Positions 6,160 through 12,215 of a DNA stretch of 17,680 nt are shown in pieces (position 1 is the stretch's first letter; every line of letters starts with the position of its first letter). The notes under the pieces are model-generated. The model saw only the letters and a list, made by a program, of their open reading frames with translations, ran no database searches and was not told the DNA's origin. The stretch lies in assembly GCA_002452265.1 (NCBI GenBank), contig DKEW01000055.1, forward strand, positions 1 through 17,680. Reading direction: 5' to 3'. The stretch is from Pelobacter sp. UBA6812. Its GTDB lineage: Bacteria > Desulfobacterota > Desulfuromonadia > Desulfuromonadales > Syntrophotaleaceae. Made by a program: the position numbers and the translations under genes.

Positions 6160-7455
6160 ATGATGCGATTGCTGTCCTTTGACGATCCCTGCTTCGAAGA
6201 GGCCCTTGGCGCTATCGTTATGCGTGGAGAAACACCTCCCGAAGGTGTTGAAGAAACGGTTGAAGCGATCCTTCAGGCGGTGCGCCTGCGGGGTGACCAG
6301 GCCTTGCTTGAATACACGGCTCAGTTCGATAATCTGAACCTGACAGCTGCGCAGCTGCAGGTTACGCCGACCGAGATCGAAGCGGCGCTGGCGGCTGTCG
6401 ATGCGGAATCTATGGCGGCCCTGCAGTTGGCGGCCGATCGCATCGCCGCCTTCCATCGCCGGCAAAAGACACAGACCTGGCTGACCACCGACGAACAGGA
6501 TGTCATGCTGGGTCAGATGGTGCAGCCTCTGGAACGGGTCGGCATCTATGTCCCAGGCGGCAAGGCCAGTTACCCCTCGTCGGTGTTGATGAATGCCATT
6601 CCCGCCAAAGTGGCCGGCGTGGAAGAAGTGGTCATGGTGGTGCCCATGCCGCGTGGGGAAGTGAATCCCCATGTGCTTGTGGCGGCTCATCTGGCCGGTG
6701 TGGATCGCATTTTCAAGATTGGCGGCGCCCAGGCTGTGGCGGCTCTGGCCTACGGTACCGATACCATCCCGCGAGTGGATAAGATCACCGGTCCGGGCAA
6801 CATTTATGTTGCCACCGCCAAGAAAATGGTATTTGGCCAGGTCGATATCGACATGATCGCCGGTCCGAGTGAGATCCTGGTGGTCAATGACGGCACTGGC
6901 AACCCGGACCACATCGCTGTCGACTTGTTGTCCCAGGCCGAGCACGATGAACTGGCCGCTTCCATCTTCGTGACTACCGATGTCGCATTCGGCCGCCGCG
7001 TACAGTCGGCAGTGGAAGAGCAACTGGTGACCCTGCAGCGGGCCGCCATTGCACGCCGCTCCATCGACGCGTTCGGTGCCATTCTGGTGGCCAGGGATCT
7101 TGACCAGGCCGTTGCGCTCAGCAACCGCATCGCTCCGGAGCACCTGGAACTGGCGGTAAACGATCCCTTCGCTTTGTTGCCGAAGATCCGCCATGCCGGT
7201 GCCATTTTTATGGGGCACCATTGTCCGGAGGCGGCCGGGGATTACCTGGCCGGGCCCAACCACACCCTGCCCACCGGAGGCACGGCACGTTTCTTCTCGC
7301 CGCTGGGGGTGGACGATTTCGTCAAGAAATCAAGCATCATTTCTTTTTCCCGGGCGGGCCTGGAACGGTTGGGTCCCTCGATCGTGCATCTGGCTGGATT
7401 GGAAGGCCTGGAAGCTCATGGCCGCTCCGTTTCCATTCGTCTGAAAGATAGCTGA
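6160..7455 (+). CDS. hisD: Histidinol dehydrogenase
   Basis: HisD is the zinc enzyme that oxidises L-histidinol to L-histidine in two NAD+-dependent steps, the last of the pathway. The 431-residue product is full length. The signature KITGPGNIYVATAKKMV starts at 208. Zinc ligands are Gln259 and His262 (in SQAEHDE), Asp361 (AGDYLAGPNH) and His420 (EAHGRS). The catalytic pair is Glu327-His328 (APEHLEL). Two ATG codons are adjacent (6160 and 6163). GAGGAG at 6147-6152, overlapping the hisG stop, is placed for either and implies translational coupling to hisG. The 127 bases after it, before hisB, hold no gene, although hisC often sits there in related clusters. Confidence 0.97.
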   Translation: MMRLLSFDDPCFEEALGAIVMRGETPPEGVEETVEAILQAVRLRGDQALLEYTAQFDNLNLTAAQLQVTPTEIEAALAAVDAESMAALQLAADRIAAFHRRQKTQTWLTTDEQDVMLGQMVQPLERVGIYVPGGKASYPSSVLMNAIPAKVAGVEEVVMVVPMPRGEVNPHVLVAAHLAGVDRIFKIGGAQAVAALAYGTDTIPRVDKITGPGNIYVATAKKMVFGQVDIDMIAGPSEILVVNDGTGNPDHIAVDLLSQAEHDELAASIFVTTDVAFGRRVQSAVEEQLVTLQRAAIARRSIDAFGAILVARDLDQAVALSNRIAPEHLELAVNDPFALLPKIRHAGAIFMGHHCPEAAGDYLAGPNHTLPTGGTARFFSPLGVDDFVKKSSIISFSRAGLERLGPSIVHLAGLEGLEAHGRSVSIRLKDS

Positions 7456-7582
7456 TCGTAGCGGCTGGGCACTTCAGTACGGCCGTTCATCTAGCAAACT
7501 GGTTTTGTCCTGGAAACGGTGAAAACAGCCTTTTGGGGCAAAAGCAATCAATGTCAACCATCTGCTGGTAAAGGGGTTTGCC
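7456..7582 (+). other. hisD-hisB gap without a gene
   Basis: No coding signal is visible in these 127 bases. There is a small perfect hairpin, CTTTTG (7530-7535) with CAAAAG (7539-7544), over a three-base loop. Upstream, CTGGTTTT can pair with AAAACAG with one bulge. No T run or convincing promoter was seen. The hisB ribosome binding site AAGGGG is at 7571-7576. Confidence 0.4.
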
Positions 7583-8170
7583 ATGTCCCGTAGCGCCATC
7601 ATCGATCGACAGACCCAGGAGACCCAAATCAACCTCAACTTGATTCTTGACGGTCGTGGCGAAGGTAGGATTGTTACGCCAGTGCCCTTTATGAGTCACA
7701 TGCTTACCCTGCTCAGCCGGCACGGATTTTTCGATCTGACGGTCAAGGCCGAAGGCGACATCGAGGTGGATGATCACCATACGGTGGAAGATCTTGGCAT
7801 ATGCCTGGGGCAGGCGTTTGCCAAGGCGCTTGGCGACAAGCAGGGCATTCGCCGTTACGGTTCAGCCACGGTTCCCATGGACGAGACCCTGGCGTCGGTG
7901 CATCTCGATTTTTCCGGTCGTTCCTGCCTGGTCTTCAATATGGAGTTGCCCAAGGCCAAAGTCGGGACTTTCGATGTGGAACTGGTTGAAGAGTTTTTTA
8001 CCGCATTTTGCAATCATGCCGCAGCCAATGTGCATGTCAATCTGGTCTACGGCAGCAACCTGCACCACATGATAGAAGGCGTTTTTAAAGCCTTCGCTCG
8101 GGCATTGGATGAGGCAACCGGCCTTGATCCTCGCATCGAAGGGGTGCTGTCCACCAAAGGAAAGCTGTAA
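7583..8170 (+). CDS. hisB: Imidazoleglycerol-phosphate dehydratase (monofunctional HisB)
   Basis: HisB dehydrates imidazole glycerol phosphate to imidazole acetol phosphate using Mn ions. The 195-residue product is the stand-alone dehydratase without the N-terminal phosphatase domain of the enterobacterial fusion, so histidinol-phosphate phosphatase must be encoded elsewhere. Metal-site motifs are VDDHHTVEDLGI (His65-His66, Glu69) and SNLHHMIEGVFKAFARAL (His161-His162). The first motif deviates from the common FFDHML, reading FMSHML, although His39 is kept. The C-terminus LSTKGKL is typical. The ATG at 7583 has AAGGGG six bases upstream. The hisH gene starts three bases after the stop. Confidence 0.95.
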   Translation: MSRSAIIDRQTQETQINLNLILDGRGEGRIVTPVPFMSHMLTLLSRHGFFDLTVKAEGDIEVDDHHTVEDLGICLGQAFAKALGDKQGIRRYGSATVPMDETLASVHLDFSGRSCLVFNMELPKAKVGTFDVELVEEFFTAFCNHAAANVHVNLVYGSNLHHMIEGVFKAFARALDEATGLDPRIEGVLSTKGKL

Positions 8171-8173
8171 CAG

Positions 8174-8797
8174 ATGATTGTTATTGTTGATTATGGGATG
8201 GGCAATCTGCGTAGCGTGCAGAAGGGCTTTGAAAAAGTCGGATTCGAGGCGCGGGTGACGGATGATCCGGTGGTTGTTGCGCAGGCCGATAAACTGGTAT
8301 TGCCCGGTGTCGGGGCCTTTCGCGACTGCATGGAGCAACTTGAGCAAGGCGGGTTCGTCGCGCCGATTCTGCGGCATGTCGAGGCCGGCCGGCCGTTTCT
8401 TGGCATTTGTCTCGGTCTGCAGTTGCTGTTCACCGAAAGCGAAGAGTTCGGCCACCACAAGGGATTGAATATCATCCCCGGCCGGGTGGTTCGTTTTCAG
8501 GGCGATATGCATTGCCAGGGCGAGGTGCTCAAGGTTCCGCACATGGGATGGAACCAGATCGATATCCGCAAGCCGGCACCGATTTTTCAGGGGTTGGAAG
8601 GCGGCGAGTCGGTGTATTTCGTGCATTCCTATTATGTTGTGCCCGAGGATGAATCGGTCGTGGCCGCAACGGCCGATTACGGTCGACCCTTCTGTGCCGC
8701 CGTATGGCGGGACAATGTCATGGCGACCCAGTTCCACCCCGAAAAAAGTCAGCGGGTGGGTCTGCGTATCCTTAAGAATTTCGGAGAGTTGAAATGA
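8174..8797 (+). CDS. hisH: Imidazole glycerol phosphate synthase, glutaminase subunit HisH
   Basis: HisH hydrolyses glutamine and passes ammonia through a tunnel to HisF, with which it forms the IGP synthase heterodimer. The 207-residue product is a class I glutamine amidotransferase. The nucleophile Cys79 lies in FLGICLGLQLLF, and the other triad residues are His188 and Glu190 in ATQFHPEKSQ. The start MIVIVDYGMGNLRSV is standard. Its ATG lies three bases after hisB, with AAAGGA in the hisB end about 12 bases upstream. The stop overlaps the hisA start by four bases (ATGA), implying translational coupling. The partner hisF lies two genes downstream. Confidence 0.97.
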   Translation: MIVIVDYGMGNLRSVQKGFEKVGFEARVTDDPVVVAQADKLVLPGVGAFRDCMEQLEQGGFVAPILRHVEAGRPFLGICLGLQLLFTESEEFGHHKGLNIIPGRVVRFQGDMHCQGEVLKVPHMGWNQIDIRKPAPIFQGLEGGESVYFVHSYYVVPEDESVVAATADYGRPFCAAVWRDNVMATQFHPEKSQRVGLRILKNFGELK

Positions 8798-9528
8798 TTG
8801 TTATCCCCGCCATCGATTTAAAGGAAGGCCGCTGTGTACGTCTTGAACAGGGGCTGATGGAAAAGGACACGGTCTATAACAATGACCCCGGTGCCCAGGC
8901 CCGCAGCTGGCAAGAACAGGGCGGCGAATTGTTGCATATTGTCGATCTCGACGGTGCGTTTGCCGGGGTGCCGCGCAATCGTGAGGCCATTCGCGCCATT
9001 GTCGATGCCGTCTCCATCCCCACGGAGTTGGGCGGAGGCATCCGCGACCTGCCAACCATCGAGGCCTACCTGGAACTTGGCATCGACCGGGTGATTCTCG
9101 GCACGGTGGCCAAGGAAAATCCGCAGCTGGTTCGCGAAGCCTGCCAGCGGTTTCCCGGTCATATTGTGGTCGGCATCGATGCCCGCGATGGGCTGGTGGC
9201 GGTACGCGGCTGGGCCGATATTACCGAAAAGCTTGCTACCGAACTGGCCAAGGAGATGGAAGGTTTCGGTGTCGAAGCGATTATCTATACCGACATTGCG
9301 CGCGACGGCATGATGGGCGGACCGAATCTCGAGGCTACCCGCGCGTTGGCCGAAGCGATCACGGTGCCGGTTATCGCGTCCGGCGGCGTTTCCTGTCTGG
9401 AAGATATCGCCAGCCTCATGACCATCGAACAGTACGGTGTGACAGGGGTGATTACCGGCAAGGCGTTGTATACCGGCAGCCTCGATCTGCGCACGGCGGT
9501 GGCTCTGACCAAGGGCAAGGCCGGATAG
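8794..9528 (+). CDS. hisA: ProFAR isomerase HisA
   Basis: HisA converts the aminoaldose ProFAR to the aminoketose PRFAR by an Amadori rearrangement. The 244-residue product is a half-repeated TIM barrel homologous to HisF. The catalytic aspartates are Asp8 (IPAIDLKEGRCVRL) and Asp129 (VVGIDARDGL). The phosphate-binding segments TELGGGIRDL and VIASGGVSCLEDI are intact. The product does not look like the bifunctional actinobacterial PriA. It starts within the hisH stop (ATGA), with GGAGAG at 8783-8788. A 168-base AT-rich gap separates it from hisF, so hisF may have additional transcription input. Confidence 0.96.
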   Translation: MIVIPAIDLKEGRCVRLEQGLMEKDTVYNNDPGAQARSWQEQGGELLHIVDLDGAFAGVPRNREAIRAIVDAVSIPTELGGGIRDLPTIEAYLELGIDRVILGTVAKENPQLVREACQRFPGHIVVGIDARDGLVAVRGWADITEKLATELAKEMEGFGVEAIIYTDIARDGMMGGPNLEATRALAEAITVPVIASGGVSCLEDIASLMTIEQYGVTGVITGKALYTGSLDLRTAVALTKGKAG

Positions 9529-9574
9529 CACGCCGAGTCCACGCAGAATAACCCTCGGTCTGAATTGCTCTTTT

Positions 9575-9670
9575 CCGCGACCTTTGAGACCTCCTTGGTG
9601 AAAGTCCCGGTGTTGTTTTTTTATTAATGATCGAATTAATTAGCCTGCGGACCTTGTAATCGGGTCGCGG
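9575..9670 (+). promoter_or_regulatory. hisA-hisF gap: AT-rich dyad framed by an 8-bp inverted repeat
   Basis: CCGCGACC (9575-9582) is the exact reverse complement of GGTCGCGG (9663-9670). Between them lie a run of seven T (9616-9622) and the dyad ATTAAT-GATCGA-ATTAAT (9623-9640). A weak sigma70-like pair, TTGTTT (9613) and TTAATT (9636) with 17 bases between, overlaps the dyad. This could be an internal promoter with operator for hisF, or a terminator remnant. The evidence is only compositional and structural. Confidence 0.35.
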
Positions 9671-9696
9671 CGTTCTTATCTTGTGAAAGACGAGCC

Positions 9697-10464
9697 ATGC
9701 TGACGAAACGCATTATCCCCTGTCTGGATGTCAAAGACGGCCGGGTGGTCAAAGGGGTTCAGTTCCTGGAGTTGCGCGATGCCGGTGATCCGGTCGAGGC
9801 TGCCGAGGCATACGATGCCCAGGGTGCCGATGAACTGACATTCCTGGATATTACCGCCTCCAGCGACAAACGCAATATCATCCTTGACGTCGTAGCACGC
9901 ACCGCAGAGCGGGTATTCATGCCCCTCACAGTCGGTGGCGGCATCCGCAAGATCGATGATATCCGCAACCTGCTCAATGCGGGAGCCGACAAGGTGTCCA
10001 TTAACACCGAGGCGGTGAACAATCCTGAATTCGTCAAGGAAGCAGCCGAACGTTTCGGTTCCCAGTGCATCGTGGTCGCGATCGATGCGCGGCGGGTGCC
10101 CGATTCCGATCCCCAACGCTGGGAAGTGTATATCCACGGCGGTCGTACTCCGACCGGTATCGACGCCATGGAGTGGGCGGTGCGTATGGAGGCTTATGGA
10201 GCTGGTGAAATTCTGCTGACCTCCATGGACAAGGACGGCACCAAGGATGGCTACGACATCCCCTTGACCCGTACCATTAGCGATCTGGTCGGGATTCCGG
10301 TAATCGCCTCCGGCGGTGTCGGCAACCTGGAGCACATTTATCAGGGTTTGACCGAAGGTGGTGCCAGTGCTGCTTTGGCCGCCAGTATCTTTCACTTCCG
10401 CGAGTACACTATTCAGGAGTGCAAGGAATATCTTCAGCAGCGTGGCGTACCGGCGCGTCTGTGA
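9697..10464 (+). CDS. hisF: Imidazole glycerol phosphate synthase, cyclase subunit HisF
   Basis: HisF uses ammonia from HisH to convert PRFAR to imidazole glycerol phosphate and AICAR, linking histidine and purine synthesis. The 255-residue TIM barrel has the catalytic aspartates Asp11 (IIPCLDVKDGRVVKG) and Asp130 (VVAIDARRV). The LTSMDKDGTKDGYD and VIASGGVGNLEHI phosphate loops are also present. The ATG at 9697 gives the standard MLTKRIIPCLDV start. The ribosome binding site is poor (GACGAG close to the start), unusual for this cluster. The next gene, the HisE-containing fusion, starts 29 bases after the stop. Confidence 0.97.
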   Translation: MLTKRIIPCLDVKDGRVVKGVQFLELRDAGDPVEAAEAYDAQGADELTFLDITASSDKRNIILDVVARTAERVFMPLTVGGGIRKIDDIRNLLNAGADKVSINTEAVNNPEFVKEAAERFGSQCIVVAIDARRVPDSDPQRWEVYIHGGRTPTGIDAMEWAVRMEAYGAGEILLTSMDKDGTKDGYDIPLTRTISDLVGIPVIASGGVGNLEHIYQGLTEGGASAALAASIFHFREYTIQECKEYLQQRGVPARL

Positions 10465-10493
10465 CCGGACGAGGCAGGCAGGAGGCACGGACC

Positions 10494-11135
10494 ATGGCCG
10501 AATTAAGCAATATCACATACGATGCAGCCGGACTGATCCCCGCAGTTGTACGCTGCGCGCATAGCGGCGAGGTCTTGATGCTCTCGCAATTGAATGCCGA
10601 AGCCGTGCAGCAGACACTGGCAAGCGGACGTTTGTATCGTTATTCCCGTTCCAAAGGTACCCTGGTGGCGCCGGATGTCGAAACTCCCCAGCATGTCCGG
10701 GAAATGCGCCTGAGCTGTTCCGGAGATTGCCTGCTGGTTTCGGTGGAGCAGGGCGGCGCAACGCGCAACTGCTTCCAGACCGTGCTGTTCCAGCAGGAAG
10801 GGGGCGCTCCTGCTGTTGAGGCCGACATTCTGGAACAGGTTTATCAGGTGGTGCTGCAGCGGCGCGACAACCCCTCGCAAAAGTCCTACGTGGCTTCTTT
10901 GTTTGCCAAAGGGCTGGATAAAATCCTCGGCAAGATTGGCGAGGAAGCTACCGAGACCGCCGTCGCCGGCAAAGGCGGCAATACGGATGACGTAGTTTAC
11001 GAAACCGCCGACCTGTTTTTCCATGTGCTGGTGCTGCTCGGTTATTACGATATCCCGCCGGAGCGCATTTACCAGGAATTACGCCGCCGGTTCGGTTTGT
11101 CCGGCATCGAAGAAAAAGCCAGCCGCAAGGCGTAA
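10494..11135 (+). CDS. hisE: HisIE-like fusion: intact HisE (PRA-PH) domain, degenerate HisI (PRA-CH) domain
   Basis: The 213-residue product has the layout of bifunctional HisIE. The C-terminal part (about 110-205) is a good phosphoribosyl-ATP pyrophosphatase, with SYVASLFAKGLDKILGKIGEEA (131-152) and YETADLFFHVLVLL (169-182). The N-terminal part (about 8-101) aligns with phosphoribosyl-AMP cyclohydrolase through SGEVLMLSQLN, YRYSRSK and the downstream GDCLLVSVEQGG, but its signatures are eroded. The usual DCDxD reads SCSGD (74-78). The usual CHTG...CF region reads ATRNCFQTVLF (89-99), and LWHKGETSGN reads LVAPDVETPQ. Cys75 and Asp78 remain. I infer a working HisE fused to a probably inactive HisI domain, with true HisI encoded elsewhere. 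The ATG at 10494 has GGAGG eight bases upstream. An in-frame ATG at 10419 inside hisF was rejected. Confidence 0.85.
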   Translation: MAELSNITYDAAGLIPAVVRCAHSGEVLMLSQLNAEAVQQTLASGRLYRYSRSKGTLVAPDVETPQHVREMRLSCSGDCLLVSVEQGGATRNCFQTVLFQQEGGAPAVEADILEQVYQVVLQRRDNPSQKSYVASLFAKGLDKILGKIGEEATETAVAGKGGNTDDVVYETADLFFHVLVLLGYYDIPPERIYQELRRRFGLSGIEEKASRKA

Positions 11136-11228
11136 TGGTCAGAGTCAGGATGTTTGGAGCCTGTGGCACCCTGCAACCTTTGTTTTGTGGTTTTGTTAAA
11201 CAACCGAAATTCCCCGAGGTGGATTACC

Positions 11229-11675
11229 ATGAGTCTTAAACAGCAGCTGACCGATGCCATGAAAGCCGCCATGAAAGCCAAGGATAATCTGCGCCTGACC
11301 ACCGTGCGCAGTGTGCTCGCCGCCATCAAGAATCGTGAGATCGATCAGCGTAGTGACCTTGGCGACGACGATATCATCGGTGTCCTGTCGTCTCTGGTCA
11401 AGCAGCGTAAAGAGGCTGTGCAGCTTTATCGTGACGGAGACCGCGTTGAACTGGCCGAAAAGGAAGAGGCCGAATTGGCTATCCTGCAGGAGTTTTTGCC
11501 GTCTCCTTTGACGCAGGAAGAAATAGCCGCTTTTATCGAACAGGCCGTTACGGAAACCGGTGCTTCCGAGCCAAAAGATATGGGTAAGGTCATGAAAATA
11601 GTGTCTGCCCAGGTTCGCGGCCGGGCCGATGGCAAGGTGGTCAGTGACATGGTCAAAACTCGTCTGAGCAGCTGA
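11229..11675 (+). CDS. yqeY: GatB/YqeY domain protein
   Basis: The 148-residue protein is of the YqeY family, related to the tail domain of the tRNA amidotransferase GatB. Its biochemical role is not settled. The family features are MSLKQQLTDAMKAAMKAKD at the N-terminus, RLTTVRSVLAAIKNREID and the C-terminal region EPKDMGKVMKIVSAQVRGRADG. The ATG at 11229 has GAGGTGG six bases upstream. An in-frame ATG at 11154 would add 25 residues unlike the family. In many bacteria yqeY follows rpsU and precedes dnaG and rpoD. Here rpsU is not present in the 93-base gap upstream, which instead has a T/G-rich stretch and an imperfect GGAGCC/GGCACC stem (11156-11170). Confidence 0.92.
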   Translation: MSLKQQLTDAMKAAMKAKDNLRLTTVRSVLAAIKNREIDQRSDLGDDDIIGVLSSLVKQRKEAVQLYRDGDRVELAEKEEAELAILQEFLPSPLTQEEIAAFIEQAVTETGASEPKDMGKVMKIVSAQVRGRADGKVVSDMVKTRLSS

Positions 11676-11692
11676 CCTTAACGAGGGACCCT

Positions 11693-12190
11693 ATGAATGT
11701 TGTGGATATCGCTATCCTGGTAGTGCTGGCTTTGTTTCTGATCAAAGGACTGGTGCGCGGACTGCTCAAGGAACTCTGTTCCCTGTTCGGGCTGTTCGGT
11801 GGGTTGGCGATAGCTCTGCGATTTCATCCTTACCTGGCGGAGGGGATGCTCAAAACCTTCTCTTTGCCGCCGCAGCTTTGCGTGGTGATTGCCTTTGCGG
11901 CCCTGTTTCTGCTGACAGTTTTGACCTTTGCCTTGCTTGGATTCGTTCTGTCGCGCTTCGTTAAACTGTTGTTCCTTGGCGGATTTAACCGGGTCGCGGG
12001 AGGGTTGTTCGGACTCATGCAGGGTGGCGTGTTGTTGGTCCTGGTGTTGTTCGGTTTGAGTCGCAGCCCCTTACCTGATCCGGCACAGGACTTTTTGCGC
12101 CAATCGCGCCTGGCACCACCTCTGGTGGATATGGGGGAAACCCTGTTCCAGCATGGTAAGGAGCTCGGTACGGCCAGTCATAGAAATTGA
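11693..12190 (+). CDS. cvpA: CvpA family membrane protein
   Basis: The 165-residue hydrophobic protein has about four predicted membrane segments (roughly residues 4-20, 28-44, 62-88 and 100-121). It opens with the CvpA pattern MNVVDIAILVVLALFLIKGL followed by RGLLKEL. CvpA was named for a role in colicin V production, and the family has been linked to envelope stress. Its mechanism is not established. The C-terminal tail (about 122-165) is hydrophilic. The ATG at 11693 has GAGGGA just upstream. The gene lies 17 bases after yqeY and 25 before mutS2, so the three are probably co-transcribed. A cvpA gene next to mutS2 is a frequent arrangement. Confidence 0.88.
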   Translation: MNVVDIAILVVLALFLIKGLVRGLLKELCSLFGLFGGLAIALRFHPYLAEGMLKTFSLPPQLCVVIAFAALFLLTVLTFALLGFVLSRFVKLLFLGGFNRVAGGLFGLMQGGVLLVLVLFGLSRSPLPDPAQDFLRQSRLAPPLVDMGETLFQHGKELGTASHRN

Positions 12191-12215
12191 GTGAATTTGC
12201 AGGATTACGGAGTAC

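Noticed and set aside
10419..10493. Upstream ATG extending the HisIE-like protein by 25 residues
   Set aside because: It lies inside hisF in another frame and the added residues do not resemble the family. The ATG at 10494 has a well-placed GGAGG.
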